This document shows positions 21,494 to 31,726 of a stretch of 64,000 nt of DNA, piece after piece (within the stretch, counting starts at the first letter, position 1; each line of letters opens with the position of its first letter). Where the stretch lies: assembly GCF_030814475.1 (NCBI RefSeq), contig NZ_JAUSVF010000001.1, forward strand, positions 2,129,001 through 2,193,000. Direction: 5' to 3'. The stretch is from Pararhizobium capsulatum DSM 1112 (GTDB lineage: Bacteria > Pseudomonadota > Alphaproteobacteria > Rhizobiales > Rhizobiaceae). The notes beneath the pieces are model-generated. The model was not told the DNA's origin and did no database searches. It saw only the letters and a program-made list of their open reading frames with translations. Both the position numbers and the translations under genes were made by a program.

Positions 21494-21694
21494 ATGAAAG
21501 CTGCAGATGTTCGCGCGCTGAGCGCCGATCAACTCAACGAAGAGCTGGCAAAGCTGAAGAAGGAGCAGTTCAACCTGCGCTTCCAGAAGGCAACCGGCCA
21601 GCTCGAAAAGTCGTCGCGCATTAATGAAGTCCGTAAGGACATCGCGCGCGTAAAAACCATTGCCCGCCAGAAGGCGGCGGAAGCCAAGGCTTAA
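21494..21694 (+). CDS. rpmC: 50S ribosomal protein L29
   Basis: The 66-aa helical hairpin protein sits near the exit tunnel beside L23. Start [10 protein letters not shown] and the motif [13 protein letters not shown] are family features. An AAGGATAG ribosome site precedes it, and rpsQ follows after 12 bases. Confidence 0.95.
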   Translation: MKAADVRALSADQLNEELAKLKKEQFNLRFQKATGQLEKSSRINEVRKDIARVKTIARQKAAEAKA

Positions 21695-21706
21695 GGACCG
21701 AAAACT

Positions 21707-21943
21707 ATGCCGAAACGCATTCTGCAGGGCACTGTCGTCAGCGACAAGAATGACAAGACCGTTGTGGTCCGTGTCGAGCGTCGCTTCGCGCACCCGATCT
21801 TCCAGAAGACCGTCCGCCGGTCGAAGAAGTACAAGGCGCATGACGAGAACAACCAGTACAAGGTCGGCGACGTCGTTTCCATCGAGGAATGCGCGCCGAT
21901 CTCCAAGGACAAGACCTGGACCGTGGTGTCTGCTCAGGTTTAA
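21707..21943 (+). CDS. rpsQ: 30S ribosomal protein S17
   Basis: The 78-aa OB-fold protein binds the 5' domain of 16S rRNA. Start [10 protein letters not shown] and the motif [12 protein letters not shown] are typical. It is the last gene of the S10 block; two hairpins separate it from rplN. Confidence 0.96.
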   Translation: MPKRILQGTVVSDKNDKTVVVRVERRFAHPIFQKTVRRSKKYKAHDENNQYKVGDVVSIEECAPISKDKTWTVVSAQV

Positions 21944-21955
21944 TTGTTAAGACTC

Positions 21956-21984
21956 TTTGCGCGGGGGCTTGCTTCTCGCGCAAA
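21956..21984 (+). other. hairpin after rpsQ
   Basis: TTTGCGCG pairs with CGCGCAAA (8 bp, 13-nt loop) 12 bases after the rpsQ stop. Without a T-run it may be a processing or stabilising element at the end of the S10 mRNA. Confidence 0.5.
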
Positions 21985-22004
21985 AATCTGTATGAAGCAG
22001 CGTC

Positions 22005-22038
22005 AGAACGCTCGTCCTTCGGGCGTTCTTTTGCTTTG
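22005..22038 (+). terminator. terminator/attenuator between S10 and spc operons
   Basis: AGAACGCTCG pairs with CGGGCGTTCT (10 bp, one G-U, loop TCCTT) and is followed by TTTGCTTTG. It separates rpsQ from rplN, where a 243-base gap suggests an independent spc promoter. The T-tract is interrupted, so read-through is likely. Confidence 0.65.
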
Positions 22039-22186
22039 AGCGCACGGAAGGTCCTTGATCCAAGGAAACCACCCTGGCAACGATCGATCCCGCGCACGAA
22101 CAAAATTTTCATAAGCTGGAACAGGGGGTCCCTCCGTCGTAGGAGTGTGCCCAACCGGTCTGGTAACAACAAGAAGGCGACCTGAT

Positions 22187-22555
22187 ATGATTCAGATGCA
22201 AACAAACCTCGACGTGGCGGATAATTCCGGCGCACGTCGTGTCATGTGCATCAAGGTGCTGGGCGGTTCCAAGCGTAAGTACGCTTCGGTCGGCGACATT
22301 ATTGTCGTTTCGATCAAGGAAGCTATTCCGCGCGGCCGCGTCAAGAAGGGTGATGTGATGAAGGCGGTTGTTGTACGCACCGCCAAGGACATCCGTCGTC
22401 CGGACGGCAGCGTCATCCGCTTCGATAACAACGCAGCTGTTCTTATCGATAACAAGAAAGAGCCGATCGGCACCCGTATCTTCGGACCGGTTCCGCGCGA
22501 ACTGCGCGCCAAGAACCACATGAAGATCATCTCGCTGGCTCCAGAAGTACTGTAA
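22187..22555 (+). CDS. rplN: 50S ribosomal protein L14
   Basis: The 122-aa protein contacts 16S rRNA in bridge B5/B8 and is the target of RsfS. I chose ATG 22187 ([12 protein letters not shown]) rather than 22145, matching the family. The signature D-N-S-G-A-R-R is present. First gene of the spc block. Confidence 0.97.
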   Translation: MIQMQTNLDVADNSGARRVMCIKVLGGSKRKYASVGDIIVVSIKEAIPRGRVKKGDVMKAVVVRTAKDIRRPDGSVIRFDNNAAVLIDNKKEPIGTRIFGPVPRELRAKNHMKIISLAPEVL

Positions 22556-22568
22556 GGGAGCGACAGAG

Positions 22569-22880
22569 ATGCAAAAGATTCGCAAGGGCGACAAAGTCGT
22601 CGTACTCACCGGTAAGGACAAGGGCCGTTCCGGTGAAGTTATCCAAGTGCTGCCGAAGGAAGATCGGGCTGTTGTGCGTGGCATCAATCTGGTGAAGCGT
22701 CACCAGCGCCAGACCCAGAGCCAGGAAGCCGGCATCATCAGCAAGGAAGCCTCCGTGCACCTTTCCAACCTCGCCGTTGCAGACAAGGACGGCAAGCCGA
22801 CCCGCGTCGGCTTCAAGGTTCTTGAGGACGGCAAGAAGGTCCGTGTGGCCAAGCGTTCGGGAGAAGTGATCGATGGCTGA
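22569..22880 (+). CDS. rplX: 50S ribosomal protein L24
   Basis: The 103-aa KOW protein initiates large-subunit assembly. The KOW motif [17 protein letters not shown] is at the N-terminus. Its 3' end overlaps the start of rplE by eight bases. A GGGAGCGAC ribosome site precedes the ATG. Confidence 0.97.
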   Translation: MQKIRKGDKVVVLTGKDKGRSGEVIQVLPKEDRAVVRGINLVKRHQRQTQSQEAGIISKEASVHLSNLAVADKDGKPTRVGFKVLEDGKKVRVAKRSGEVIDG

Positions 22881-23433
22881 CGCAAGCAAGTACGAGCCCC
22901 GGCTCAAGAAGGATTACGTCGAGCGCATCCGCGCTGCGATGCAGGAGAAGTTCTCCTACGCCAACGAAATGCAGATCCCGCGTCTTGAAAAGATCGTGAT
23001 CAACATGGGTGTTGGCGAGTCGACCTCCGACTCCAAGAAGCCCACGGTTGCTGCAGCCGATCTCGCCGCGATTGCCGGCCAGAAGCCGGTCATCACCAAG
23101 GCTCGCAACTCCATCGCCGGCTTCAAGCTGCGCGAAGGCATGCCGATCGGTGCGAAGGTTACTCTTCGTGGCGCGCGCATGTATGAATTCCTGGACCGCC
23201 TCGTGAACATCGCTCTTCCGCGCGTTCGCGACTTCCGTGGTCTGAACCCGAAGTCCTTCGACGGCCGTGGCAACTTCGCCATGGGCATCAAAGAGCACAT
23301 TGTGTTCCCTGAGATCAACTACGACAAGGTTGATCAGATGTGGGGCATGGACATCATCGTTTGCACGACGGCAACTGTCGACGACGAAGCGCGGGCTCTG
23401 CTTACAGAGTTCAACTTCCCGTTCCGCCAGTAA
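22873..23433 (+). CDS. rplE: 50S ribosomal protein L5
   Basis: The 186-aa protein binds 5S rRNA and contacts the P-site tRNA. The motif [12 protein letters not shown] and the segment [13 protein letters not shown] are diagnostic. The start lies within the end of rplX (GGGAGAAGTG as ribosome site), implying coupling. Confidence 0.97.
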   Translation: MADASKYEPRLKKDYVERIRAAMQEKFSYANEMQIPRLEKIVINMGVGESTSDSKKPTVAAADLAAIAGQKPVITKARNSIAGFKLREGMPIGAKVTLRGARMYEFLDRLVNIALPRVRDFRGLNPKSFDGRGNFAMGIKEHIVFPEINYDKVDQMWGMDIIVCTTATVDDEARALLTEFNFPFRQ

Positions 23434-23463
23434 ACCGTAACGACAAGCAGAAGGATAAGTTTT

Positions 23464-23769
23464 ATGGCGAAAACGAGCGCAGTTGAAAAGAACAAGCGCC
23501 GCCGCAAACTGGTCTCCCAGGAAGCCTCCAAGCGGGCTGCCCTGAAGGCGACCATCATGAACCAGTCTCTTCCTCTCGAAGAGCGGTTCAAGGCAACTCT
23601 GAAGCTGGCCGCCCTCCCGCGCGATGGTTCGAAGACCCGCGTACGCAACCGTTGCGAAGTCACCGGTCGTCCGCGCGCTTACTATCGTAAACTCAAGATG
23701 TCGCGTATTGCGCTTCGCGAACTTGGCAATTTCGGCCGCGTGCCGGGCATTGTTAAGTCGAGCTGGTAA
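23464..23769 (+). CDS. rpsN: 30S ribosomal protein S14 (zinc-independent form)
   Basis: The 101-aa protein is the long C-minus form without the two C-x-x-C pairs, so it needs no zinc. The C-terminal motif [16 protein letters not shown] is conserved. It follows rplE by 30 bases with AGAAGGATAAG ahead of the ATG. Confidence 0.96.
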   Translation: MAKTSAVEKNKRRRKLVSQEASKRAALKATIMNQSLPLEERFKATLKLAALPRDGSKTRVRNRCEVTGRPRAYYRKLKMSRIALRELGNFGRVPGIVKSSW

Positions 23770-23781
23770 GGAGACGGGCAC

Positions 23782-24180
23782 ATGGCAATGACTGATCCAT
23801 TGGGCGATATGCTCACCCGTATCCGTAACGGTGCTGCTCGCCGCAAGTCCAGCGTTTCGACGCCGGCTTCGAAGCTGCGCGCACGCGTTCTGGATGTTCT
23901 TCAGGCTGAAGGCTACATCCGCGGTTACTCCGAAGTCGAATTCGGCAACGGCAAGGCTGAGCTGAATATCGAACTGAAATACTACGAAGGTGCGTCGGTG
24001 ATCCGTGAGATCGGCCGCGTATCCAAGCCGGGCCGCCGAGTTTATGTCTCGGTGAAGTCCATTCCGCAGGTCGCGAACGGTCTCGGCATCACTATCCTTT
24101 CGACTCCGAAGGGTGTGATGGCTGATCACCAGGCACGCGAACAGAACGTTGGTGGCGAGATCCTTTGCTCCGTATTCTAA
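23782..24180 (+). CDS. rpsH: 30S ribosomal protein S8
   Basis: The 132-aa protein is a primary 16S rRNA binder and, in E. coli, the translational repressor of the spc operon. Start [17 protein letters not shown] and the C-terminal S-T-P-K-G-V-M...G-G-E-I-L-C-S-V-F are diagnostic. The AAGGAGACGG ribosome site is strong. Confidence 0.97.
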   Translation: MAMTDPLGDMLTRIRNGAARRKSSVSTPASKLRARVLDVLQAEGYIRGYSEVEFGNGKAELNIELKYYEGASVIREIGRVSKPGRRVYVSVKSIPQVANGLGITILSTPKGVMADHQAREQNVGGEILCSVF

Positions 24181-24222
24181 TACGGCGCAAGGATCTCCAT
24201 AACGGACAGACAGGGTAAAACA

Positions 24223-24756
24223 ATGTCTCGTATCGGTAAAAAGCCCGTTCAGGTTCCCGCAGGTGTCACCGCGACTGTCGATGGACAGAAGGTGACGGCA
24301 AAGGGCCCGAAGGGCGAACTCTTCTTCGTTGCAAACGACGAAGTTCTCGTAAAGCTGGAAGACGGCGCTGTTGCTGTTACTCCGGTTGACCAGTCCAAGG
24401 ATGCACGGTCGAAGTGGGGCATGTCCCGCACGATGATCGAAAACATCTTCAAGGGTGTCAAGGATGGTTACGAGCGCAAGCTCGAGATCAACGGCGTTGG
24501 TTACCGCGCGTCGCTTCAGGGCAAGAACCTGCAGCTGGCACTCGGTTTCAGCCACGACGTGATCTACCAGACCCCGGAAGGCATCTCGATTGCTGTGCCG
24601 AAGCCGACGGAAATCGTCGTCACCGGCATCAACAAGCAGCAGGTCGGCCAGGTTGCAGCGGAAATCCGCGAATACCGTGGTCCTGAGCCTTACAAGGGCA
24701 AGGGCGTCAAGTATGCCGGCGAGCGGATTGTCCGCAAAGAAGGCAAGAAGAAGTAA
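24223..24756 (+). CDS. rplF: 50S ribosomal protein L6
   Basis: The 177-aa protein lies near the GTPase centre. Start M-S-R-I-G-K-K-P-V and the C-terminal [14 protein letters not shown] motif are clear. It follows rpsH after 42 bases and ends 12 bases before rplR. Confidence 0.97.
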   Translation: MSRIGKKPVQVPAGVTATVDGQKVTAKGPKGELFFVANDEVLVKLEDGAVAVTPVDQSKDARSKWGMSRTMIENIFKGVKDGYERKLEINGVGYRASLQGKNLQLALGFSHDVIYQTPEGISIAVPKPTEIVVTGINKQQVGQVAAEIREYRGPEPYKGKGVKYAGERIVRKEGKKK

Positions 24757-24768
24757 GGATCACGCGAA

Positions 24769-25131
24769 ATGGCTACAAGGAAAGATACTCTTGTGCGTCG
24801 CGCCTCTCGCGTGCGTCGTCAAATCAAGGCTGTTGCAAACGGCCGTCCGCGCCTGTCGGTTCATCGCTCGTCGAAGAACATCTACGCTCAGGTTATCGAT
24901 GATGTTGCTGGCAAGACGCTCGCGTCTGCCTCGACCCTCGATACGGATCTCCGCTCTTCGCTGAAGACTGGCGCCGATGCAGCAGCTGCTGCAGCCGTCG
25001 GCAAGCTTCTCGCAGAGCGTGCATCGAAGGCTGGTGTCAAGGACGTCGTCTTTGACCGTGGCGCCTTCATCTATCACGGCCGCGTCAAGGCGCTCGCCGA
25101 GGCAGCCCGCGAGGGTGGCCTGAACTTCTAA
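24769..25131 (+). CDS. rplR: 50S ribosomal protein L18
   Basis: The 120-aa protein binds 5S rRNA together with L5. The motif [18 protein letters not shown] and the ending F-D-R-G...[16 protein letters not shown] are standard. A hairpin with a T-tract follows it inside the operon. Confidence 0.97.
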   Translation: MATRKDTLVRRASRVRRQIKAVANGRPRLSVHRSSKNIYAQVIDDVAGKTLASASTLDTDLRSSLKTGADAAAAAAVGKLLAERASKAGVKDVVFDRGAFIYHGRVKALAEAAREGGLNF

Positions 25132-25188
25132 TGCAACTTTTCAGGCATTCGTGTCTGGACTCGAACAAGTTGCATAGATAATACCCCG

Positions 25189-25219
25189 GTCGCTTCGGTC
25201 TTGCACCGAAGCGACTTTT
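25189..25219 (+). terminator. attenuator-like terminator between rplR and rpsE
   Basis: An 11-bp perfect stem (GTCGCTTCGGT with ACCGAAGCGAC, loop CTTGC) is followed by TTTTGTC. The 131-base gap in the middle of the spc operon is itself unusual. It could lower expression of rpsE-rpmD-rplO-secY relative to upstream genes, or be a processing site. Confidence 0.7.
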
Positions 25220-25262
25220 GTCAATCTGCCGATTGCACCGGAAAAGAAAAAGGAAAAGGACA

Positions 25263-25832
25263 ATGGCACAAGAAAAAAGAGGTTCTCGCGAAGACCGCCA
25301 GAACCGCGAGGAGCGTGACAGCGAATTCGTTGACAAGCTCGTCGCCATCAACCGCGTCGCAAAAGTCGTCAAGGGCGGCCGTCGTTTCGGCTTTGCTGCT
25401 CTCGTCGTCGTCGGCGACCAGAAGGGCCGCGTTGGCTTCGGTCATGGCAAGGCACGCGAAGTGCCGGAAGCCATCCGCAAGGCCACCGAAGCTGCCAAGC
25501 GCGAACTGATCTTCGTTCCGCTGCGCTCCGGCCGTACGCTGCATCATGACGTTCACGGCCGTCACGGCGCTGGCAAGGTTCTCCTGCGCGCTGCCAAGGC
25601 TGGTACCGGCATCATCGCCGGTGGTCCGATGCGCGCCGTCTTCGAAACGCTCGGCATGCACGACGTTGTTGCGAAGTCGACCGGTTCGTCGAACCCGTAC
25701 AACATGATTCGTGCCACGTTCGACGCCCTCAAGAACCAGATGCACCCGAAGGACATCGCAGCTCAGCGCGGCATGAAATATGCTACGTTGCAGGCTCGTC
25801 GTACGTCCGCCGGCGTTGCTTCCGAAGAATAA
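25263..25832 (+). CDS. rpsE: 30S ribosomal protein S5
   Basis: The 189-aa protein affects accuracy and mRNA helicase activity of the ribosome. I chose ATG 25263 ([12 protein letters not shown]), preceded by AAAAGGAAAAGG, rather than the in-frame start at 25218. Motifs [10 protein letters not shown] and [13 protein letters not shown] ([12 protein letters not shown]) are present. Confidence 0.97.
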   Translation: MAQEKRGSREDRQNREERDSEFVDKLVAINRVAKVVKGGRRFGFAALVVVGDQKGRVGFGHGKAREVPEAIRKATEAAKRELIFVPLRSGRTLHHDVHGRHGAGKVLLRAAKAGTGIIAGGPMRAVFETLGMHDVVAKSTGSSNPYNMIRATFDALKNQMHPKDIAAQRGMKYATLQARRTSAGVASEE

Positions 25833-25845
25833 GGGAGCCTGAACA

Positions 25846-26049
25846 ATGGCCAAGAAAGAAGTTGCACAGAAGACGGTTACGGTCGAACAGATCGGTAGCC
25901 CCATTCGCCGGCCTGCCGTACAGCGCCAGACGCTGATCGGTCTCGGGCTCAACAAGATGCACCGGGTTCGCACTCTGGAAGATACGCCTTCCGTTCGCGG
26001 CATGATCCGGTCTGTCCAGCACCTCGTTCGCGTCGTCGACGAGAAGTGA
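25846..26049 (+). CDS. rpmD: 50S ribosomal protein L30
   Basis: The 67-aa protein has the family motif Q-I-G-S-P-I-R-R and [13 protein letters not shown]. It lies 13 bases after rpsE and 13 before rplO. AAGGGAGC provides the ribosome site. Confidence 0.96.
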   Translation: MAKKEVAQKTVTVEQIGSPIRRPAVQRQTLIGLGLNKMHRVRTLEDTPSVRGMIRSVQHLVRVVDEK

Positions 26050-26062
26050 GGGAGATACAGTC

Positions 26063-26533
26063 ATGAAACTGAATGAAATCAAGGACAACGAAGGCTCGAC
26101 CCATAGCCGCAAGCGTCTCGGCCGCGGTATCGGCTCGGGCTCCGGCAAGACCGGTGGTCGTGGTGTCAAGGGTCAGAAGGCTCGTTCGGGCGTTGCGATC
26201 AACGGCTTCGAAGGCGGTCAGATGCCAATCTACCGTCGTCTGCCGAAGCGCGGCTTCAACAACATCTTCCGTGCGGATTTTGTCGTTGTGTCGCTCGGCC
26301 GCATCCAGACCGCAATCGACGCCAAGAAGCTTGACGCTTCTGCAGCGATCGATGCTGCTGCCCTGACCGCTGCCGGCGTTATCCGCCGCGCCAAGGACGG
26401 CGTTCGCATTCTGGCCGATGGCGAACTGAAGGCGAAGGTTTCGCTCGAAGTTGCCGGTGCTTCCAAGTCTGCGATCGAAAAGATCGAGAAGGCTGGCGGC
26501 TCGATCAAGCTGCTTTCGGGCGCTGCTGAATAA
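26063..26533 (+). CDS. rplO: 50S ribosomal protein L15
   Basis: The 156-aa protein has the Gly/Arg-rich N-terminal extension ([17 protein letters not shown]) that penetrates the 23S core, and the F-E-G-G-Q-M-P motif. An intrinsic terminator hairpin follows it, before secY. Confidence 0.97.
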   Translation: MKLNEIKDNEGSTHSRKRLGRGIGSGSGKTGGRGVKGQKARSGVAINGFEGGQMPIYRRLPKRGFNNIFRADFVVVSLGRIQTAIDAKKLDASAAIDAAALTAAGVIRRAKDGVRILADGELKAKVSLEVAGASKSAIEKIEKAGGSIKLLSGAAE

Positions 26534-26543
26534 TTGCTTTGAG

Positions 26544-26578
26544 AACCGCCCGGGGTGCTTCACACCGGGCGGTTTTGC
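26544..26578 (+). terminator. terminator between rplO and secY
   Basis: AACCGCCCGG (26544-26553) pairs with CCGGGCGGTT (26565-26574), with an additional GTG/CAC pair in the loop, followed by TTGCTC. It precedes a 227-base gap before secY, so secY-adk may have its own promoter in 26600-26750. Confidence 0.7.
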
Positions 26579-26760
26579 TCCCATATGTGAGCCCTCACGG
26601 ATAATGCGGCAGGATAGGCCGTAGCGCATTGAACGGAGACCTGGTGGGCCCATGATTGCAGTCGCAGTCGTTTTCGCGCCGGTTTCCAACCACAGAATTT
26701 AGCTTTTCCGGAGCAACCCGGTTCGTTCCGCGGGTTCCGACTGGCTACGCGGAGAATTGC

Positions 26761-28101
26761 ATGGCTTCTGCAGCGGAACAGCTCGCCTCAAACCTGAACT
26801 TTTCGACCTTTGCCAAGGCAGAGGATCTGAAGAAACGCCTTTGGTTCACCCTTGGTGCGCTGCTGGTGTATCGTCTCGGCACCTACATCCCGTTGCCCGG
26901 CCTCAACCCTGAGGCATTTGCGCAGGCCTTCCAGGGGCAGAGCGGCGGTATTCTCGGCCTCTTCAACATGTTTTCCGGCGGCGCGGTTGCCCGCATGGCG
27001 ATCTTCGCCCTCGGAATCATGCCCTACATCTCTGCCTCGATCATCGTTCAGCTGATGACCTCGGTCGTCCCGTCGCTGGAACAGCTAAAGAAGGAAGGCG
27101 AGCAGGGGCGCAAGATCATCAACCAGTACACCCGCTACGGCACGGTGCTGCTCGGCACGCTGCAAGCCTATGGCATTGCGGTTGGACTTGAGAGCGGCAA
27201 CGGTCTCGTCATCGATCCGGGCTGGTTCTTCAAGATTTCCACCGTCATCTCGCTGCTCGGCGGCACGATGTTCCTGATGTGGCTCGGCGAGCAGATCACC
27301 TCGCGCGGTATCGGCAACGGTATTTCGCTGATCATCTTCGCCGGTATCGTCGCGCATCTGCCGACGGCTCTGGCCGGCACGCTTGAACTTGGTCGCACCG
27401 GCGCGCTTTCCACGCCGCTGATTCTTGCGATCATCGTCATGGTCGTAGCCGTGATCGCGCTGATCGTCTTCGTCGAACGCGCCCAGCGTCGCCTGTTGAT
27501 CCAGTATCCGAAGCGACAGGTGGGCAATCGTATGTTCCAGGGCGATACGTCGCACTTGCCGCTGAAGCTGAACACCGCCGGCGTTATCCCCGCAATCTTT
27601 GCATCGTCGCTTCTGCTTCTGCCGGCGACGCTTGCAGGCTTTGCCAACAGCGCCAACATGCCAGCTTGGGCAACGACGGTGGTTGCGTCTCTCAGCCACG
27701 GCAAGCCGCTCTACATGGTGCTTTACGGCGGCATGATTGCGTTCTTCGCCTTCTTCTACACGGCCATTGTCTTCAATCCGAAGGATACGGCCGACAATCT
27801 GAAGAAGCATGGCGGCTTCATCCTCGGTATTCGCCCGGGCGAGCGCACTGCCGAATACATCGACTACGTCCTGACACGCATCACCGTTCTCGGTGCGATC
27901 TACCTGATGTTCGTCTGCATTCTGCCTGAAGTTCTCATCGCGCAGACCGGCGTGCCGTTCTACCTTGGTGGTACGTCGCTTTTGATTGTTGTCAGCGTGA
28001 CCCTTGATACTGTAGCACAGGTGCAGGGTCACCTGATCGCTCAGCAGTACGAGGGGCTGATCAAGAAGTCGAAGCTGCGTGGAGGGAAGAGGGGACGATG
28101 A
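26761..28101 (+). CDS. secY: preprotein translocase subunit SecY
   Basis: The 446-aa protein forms the protein-conducting channel of the Sec translocon in the inner membrane. I chose ATG 26761 ([11 protein letters not shown]) after GCGGAGAA; the in-frame extension to 26656 is not family-like. Ten hydrophobic segments are visible, with the early motif [10 protein letters not shown] and the plug-associated F-S-G-G-A. Its stop overlaps the ATG of adk (ATGA). Confidence 0.97.
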   Translation: MASAAEQLASNLNFSTFAKAEDLKKRLWFTLGALLVYRLGTYIPLPGLNPEAFAQAFQGQSGGILGLFNMFSGGAVARMAIFALGIMPYISASIIVQLMTSVVPSLEQLKKEGEQGRKIINQYTRYGTVLLGTLQAYGIAVGLESGNGLVIDPGWFFKISTVISLLGGTMFLMWLGEQITSRGIGNGISLIIFAGIVAHLPTALAGTLELGRTGALSTPLILAIIVMVVAVIALIVFVERAQRRLLIQYPKRQVGNRMFQGDTSHLPLKLNTAGVIPAIFASSLLLLPATLAGFANSANMPAWATTVVASLSHGKPLYMVLYGGMIAFFAFFYTAIVFNPKDTADNLKKHGGFILGIRPGERTAEYIDYVLTRITVLGAIYLMFVCILPEVLIAQTGVPFYLGGTSLLIVVSVTLDTVAQVQGHLIAQQYEGLIKKSKLRGGKRGR

Positions 28102-28676
28102 GGCTGATATTTTTGGGGCCGCCGGGTGCCGGCAAGGGCACACAGGCAAAGCTGCTGACGGAAAAGTATAACATTCCGCAGCTTTCCACCGGCGACATGC
28201 TGCGCGCGGCCGTTGCCGAGCAGAGCGACGTTGGCAAGCGTGCCAAGGCCGTGATGGATGCGGGGCAGCTGGTTTCCGACGAGATTGTCAACGAGATCGT
28301 TTCCGACCGCATCGATGCGCCGGATTGCGCATCGGGCTTCATTCTCGACGGATACCCGCGCACGGTTCCGCAGGCCGTGGCTCTGTCCAAGATGCTCGAA
28401 GGCAAGGGGCTTGTGCTCGATGCCGTGATCGAGTTGAAGGTCGATGAAGAAGCGCTTTTGAGGCGCATCGAGAATCGTGTAGCAGAAACCATTGCTGCAG
28501 GCGGCAAGGTTCGTTCGGATGACAATCCGGAATCGGTGAAGAAGCGTCTCGTCGAATATCGCGAGAAGACAGCACCGCTTTCGCAGCATTATGCCTCGAC
28601 CGGTCAGTTGAAGACTGTCGATGGCATGGCGGATGTCGCGGTTGTTACCCGCGAGATCGAGAAAATCCTGGGTTAG
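28098..28676 (+). CDS. adk: adenylate kinase
   Basis: The 192-aa enzyme interconverts ATP+AMP and 2 ADP in the cytoplasm. The P-loop [10 protein letters not shown] (residues 7-16), D-G-Y-P-R-T and R-I-E-N-R-V motifs are present. Its length shows the short-LID form without a zinc finger. The ATG overlaps the secY stop, so it is translationally coupled; the secY-adk pair is common in bacteria. Confidence 0.97.
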   Translation: MRLIFLGPPGAGKGTQAKLLTEKYNIPQLSTGDMLRAAVAEQSDVGKRAKAVMDAGQLVSDEIVNEIVSDRIDAPDCASGFILDGYPRTVPQAVALSKMLEGKGLVLDAVIELKVDEEALLRRIENRVAETIAAGGKVRSDDNPESVKKRLVEYREKTAPLSQHYASTGQLKTVDGMADVAVVTREIEKILG

Positions 28677-28806
28677 GCCTTGGCCGAAATCCAAAAAGCA
28701 CAGGATGGGAGTTGACTTTTACAGTCGATTCCGTCAAACACCGCGCTAACTCGCAACATGCTGGGATCGGCGCGGATTTCGAGAACGAAGTCCGGGCGCG
28801 ATCTTT

Positions 28807-28834
28807 TTGACGTGTTCCGAACATCAACTTAACG
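28807..28834 (+). promoter_or_regulatory. possible promoter of the rpsM-rpoA operon
   Basis: TTGACG (28807-28812), a 16-bp spacer and TTAACG (28829-28834) lie in the 228-base gap between adk and rpsM. The -35 is good and the -10 poor. TATAAC at 28853 is an alternative -10 without a good -35. Confidence 0.3.
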
Positions 28835-28904
28835 GTCAGTCCCTTTTGGGCTGTATAACGAAGTACCTATTGCCGGACGGCAACTGGAAGCAAGGAGAAC
28901 AGGC

Positions 28905-29273
28905 GTGGCTCGTATCGCTGGCGTCAACATCCCGACTGCAAAGCGCGTTGTTATCGCGCTGACCTATATTCACGGGATCGGTCCGAAATTTGCGCGGGAA
29001 ATCATGGAAAAGGCCGGTCTTCCGGCTGACAAGCGTGTCCATCAACTGACGGACTCTGAAATCCTGCAGATCCGCGAAGCCATCGACCGCGATTACCAGG
29101 TCGAAGGTGACCTGCGTCGCGAGACGTCGATGAACATCAAGCGTCTGATGGACCTGGGCTGCTACCGCGGCCTGCGTCATCGTCGCTCGCTGCCGGTTCG
29201 CGGTCAGCGCACGCACACCAATGCTCGCACCCGCAAGGGTCCGGCAAAGGCGATTGCTGGCAAGAAGAAGTAA
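28905..29273 (+). CDS. rpsM: 30S ribosomal protein S13
   Basis: The 122-aa protein contacts the P-site tRNA and bridge B1. It begins with GTG at 28905 ([11 protein letters not shown]) after AAGGAGAACAG. The motifs Y-I-H-G-I-G and [16 protein letters not shown] are conserved. A terminator-like hairpin follows it. Confidence 0.97.
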   Translation: MARIAGVNIPTAKRVVIALTYIHGIGPKFAREIMEKAGLPADKRVHQLTDSEILQIREAIDRDYQVEGDLRRETSMNIKRLMDLGCYRGLRHRRSLPVRGQRTHTNARTRKGPAKAIAGKKK

Positions 29274-29294
29274 TTTCCCTTCAGGGGAAATGGA

Positions 29295-29323
29295 GAGGCT
29301 GGTGCTCGGCGCCGGCCTCTTTT
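29295..29323 (+). terminator. hairpin with T-tract after rpsM
   Basis: GAGGCTGG pairs with CCGGCCTC (8 bp, one G-U), followed directly by TTTT. It starts 22 bases after the rpsM stop, within an operon whose next gene is 188 bases away. It looks like an attenuator. Confidence 0.6.
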
Positions 29324-29350
29324 CGTAGTTTCGGAAGGGGCGTCCAGCAT

Positions 29351-29487
29351 GCCCCTCCCGGTGGAGCTGCTGGCATTACGGCAGTGACGATATCGCCGCG
29401 CGGGCCGGGTATCCGGTTTGCGTAAAGACTGGAATTCAGGTCGGGACTTAGTCCCCTCCGGTGGAGCCGCTGGTACTACGGCGGTGC
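29351..29487 (+). promoter_or_regulatory. duplicated two-hairpin RNA element before rpsK
   Basis: Two imperfect direct repeats (29351-29387 and 29451-29487), 100 bases apart, each contain a CTCC/GGAG stem and a second 6-bp stem: CTGCTG-N6-CGGCAG in copy A and CCGCTG-N6-CGGCGG in copy B. The T-A pair of copy A is a C-G pair in copy B, a compensatory change that supports real RNA folding. Copy B ends 23 bases before rpsK, so control of rpsK-rpoA-rplQ is plausible. Confidence 0.6.
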
Positions 29488-29510
29488 AGAGATCAACGAA
29501 AGGTATACCA

Positions 29511-29900
29511 ATGGCCAAAGAAGCCACCCGCGTTCGCCGTCGCGAACGTAAGAACATTTCCACGGGCGTTGCTCACGTCAACTCCTCGTTCAACAACACC
29601 ATGATCACCATCACCGACGCGCAGGGCAATGCGATTGCCTGGTCGTCGGCCGGCTCGAAGGGCTTCAAGGGTTCGCGCAAGTCGACCCCGTTCGCAGCCC
29701 AGATGGCTGCCGAAGATGCTGCCAAGAAGGCGCAGGAACACGGCATGAAGACGCTCGAAGTCGAAGTTTGCGGCCCGGGTTCGGGTCGTGAATCGGCTCT
29801 GCGCGCGCTGCAGGCTGCAGGCTTCATGATCACCTCGATCCGTGACGTTACGCCGATCCCGCACAACGGTTGCCGTCCGCGCAAGAAGCGCCGCGTCTGA
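29511..29900 (+). CDS. rpsK: 30S ribosomal protein S11
   Basis: The 129-aa protein lies at the platform near the Shine-Dalgarno helix. I chose ATG 29511 ([13 protein letters not shown]) preceded by GAAAGGTA, not the in-frame extension to 29418, which runs through the RNA element. Conserved motifs are N-S-S-F-N-N-T and H-N-G-C-R-P-x-K-K-R-R-V at the end. Confidence 0.97.
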   Translation: MAKEATRVRRRERKNISTGVAHVNSSFNNTMITITDAQGNAIAWSSAGSKGFKGSRKSTPFAAQMAAEDAAKKAQEHGMKTLEVEVCGPGSGRESALRALQAAGFMITSIRDVTPIPHNGCRPRKKRRV

Positions 29901-29997
29901 TCATTCACTTCGTCGGCCGGGGGAGGGTTACTTCCTCCGGTGCTTCAGGGCTCGGTTGCCACGATAGGATGGTGGCAACGAACGGAAGGCAAAACAC

Positions 29998-31008
29998 ATG
30001 ATTCAGAAAAACTGGCAGGAACTCATCAAGCCGAACAAGGTCGAGTTCTCCTCTTCCGGCCGCACCAAGGTAAGCCTTGTTGCCGAGCCGCTTGAGCGTG
30101 GCTTTGGCCTGACCCTCGGCAACGCGCTTCGCCGCGTTCTTTTGTCGTCGCTTCGTGGCGCTGCGGTTACCGCGGTGCAGATCGACGGCGTCTTGCACGA
30201 GTTCTCCTCGATCCCGGGCGTCCGGGAAGACGTGACGGATATCGTGCTCAACATCAAGGAAATCGCCATCAAGATGGATGGCGACGACGCAAAGCGCATG
30301 GTCGTGCGCAAGCAGGGGCCGGGCGTTGTTACCGCCGGTGACATCCAGACGGTTGGCGATATCGAAATCCTCAACCCGAACCATGTGATCTGCACCCTCG
30401 ACGAGGGCGCAGAGATCCGCATGGAGTTCACCGTCAACAACGGCAAGGGCTATGTGCCGGCCGACCGTAACCGTTCGGAAGATGCTCCGATCGGCCTCAT
30501 CCCGGTCGACAGCCTGTACTCGCCGGTCAAGAAAGTGTCCTACAAGGTGGAAAACACCCGCGAAGGCCAGGTTCTCGACTACGATAAGCTGTCGATGCAG
30601 ATCGAGACCGATGGTTCCGTCACCGGTGAAGATGCCGTCGCATTTGCAGCGCGCATCCTTCAGGACCAGCTCGGCGTCTTCGTCAACTTCGACGAACCGC
30701 AGAAGGAAGCCGAAGAAGAAGCCGTTACCGAACTGGCCTTCAACCCGGCGCTCCTCAAGAAGGTCGACGAACTGGAACTTTCCGTCCGTTCGGCGAACTG
30801 CCTGAAGAACGACAACATCGTCTATATCGGCGACCTCATTCAGAAGACCGAAGCCGAAATGCTTCGCACTCCGAACTTTGGCCGCAAGTCGCTGAACGAA
30901 ATCAAGGAAGTTCTCGCTTCCATGGGCCTGCACCTCGGCATGGAAGTGCCTGCATGGCCGCCCGAGAATATCGAAGATCTCGCCAAGCGCTACGAAGACC
31001 AGTACTGA
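29998..31008 (+). CDS. rpoA: DNA-directed RNA polymerase subunit alpha
   Basis: The 336-aa subunit nucleates RNA polymerase assembly (N-terminal domain, about 1-235, with the R-V-L-L-S-S-L-R-G segment) and binds UP elements and activators (C-terminal domain, about 255-336, with F-G-R-K-S-L-N-E-I). It follows rpsK by 97 bases. Rhizobia lack rpsD here, as seen. Confidence 0.98.
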   Translation: MIQKNWQELIKPNKVEFSSSGRTKVSLVAEPLERGFGLTLGNALRRVLLSSLRGAAVTAVQIDGVLHEFSSIPGVREDVTDIVLNIKEIAIKMDGDDAKRMVVRKQGPGVVTAGDIQTVGDIEILNPNHVICTLDEGAEIRMEFTVNNGKGYVPADRNRSEDAPIGLIPVDSLYSPVKKVSYKVENTREGQVLDYDKLSMQIETDGSVTGEDAVAFAARILQDQLGVFVNFDEPQKEAEEEAVTELAFNPALLKKVDELELSVRSANCLKNDNIVYIGDLIQKTEAEMLRTPNFGRKSLNEIKEVLASMGLHLGMEVPAWPPENIEDLAKRYEDQY

Positions 31009-31128
31009 ACAAACAAAAGGCAGGTGTAACTCTGCCTTTCCCAGTCAAACAGCAGGCAAAAGTCTGCATGTGCCAGGAAACGGCAGGCCCATCTTGAAGA
31101 GGGACCCTGCATTTAAAGGAGAATAGCA

Positions 31129-31551
31129 ATGCGCCACGGTGTAGCCGGCCGCAAGCTGAATAGAACTGCAAGCCATCGAAAGGCAATGTTTGCCAATATG
31201 GCTGCCTCGCTCATCGAACATGAGCAGATCGTCACGACCTTGCCGAAGGCAAAGGAAATCCGTCCGATCGTCGAGAAGCTCGTAACTCTCGGCAAGCGCG
31301 GCGACCTGCACGCTCGTCGTCAGGCCATCTCGCAGATCCGCGACGTTGCTGTTGTTGCCAAGCTTTTTGACGCGATCGCTTCGCGTTACGCAACCCGCAA
31401 CGGCGGTTACCTGCGCATCATGAAGGCCGGCTATCGTCACGGCGACAACGCAGCTCTCGCAGTCATCGAATTCGTTGACCGCGATCCCGCTGCCAAGGGT
31501 GCCAAGGATCTGGCCCGCGTTGCTGCCGAAGCAGAAGCTGAAGCCGCTTAA
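31129..31551 (+). CDS. rplQ: 50S ribosomal protein L17
   Basis: The 140-aa protein starts [12 protein letters not shown] and carries the conserved [10 protein letters not shown] region near residue 37. It is the last gene of the alpha operon and is followed by a strong terminator. AAGGAGAATAG is the ribosome site. Confidence 0.97.
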   Translation: MRHGVAGRKLNRTASHRKAMFANMAASLIEHEQIVTTLPKAKEIRPIVEKLVTLGKRGDLHARRQAISQIRDVAVVAKLFDAIASRYATRNGGYLRIMKAGYRHGDNAALAVIEFVDRDPAAKGAKDLARVAAEAEAEAA

Positions 31552-31576
31552 TATTTTCCGTTCTTCGGGAAAACTG

Positions 31577-31605
31577 ACAGCCGGGCCAAAAGCCCGGCTG
31601 TTTTG
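31577..31605 (+). terminator. intrinsic terminator after rplQ
   Basis: ACAGCCGGGC pairs perfectly with GCCCGGCTGT (loop CAAAA), followed by TTTGCGTTT. It ends the long ribosomal supercluster. Confidence 0.85.
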
Positions 31606-31726
31606 CGTTTGGGGTGCTGCGTTAGGGCCGGTGTTGAAGCGGTTCATCTTCACGTTTCCGCCGTCTTTGCTTTTTACCCATGAGGTCCTATCTCTAGGTC
31701 CCAATGATCGATTCCAGCAGGTTCTC

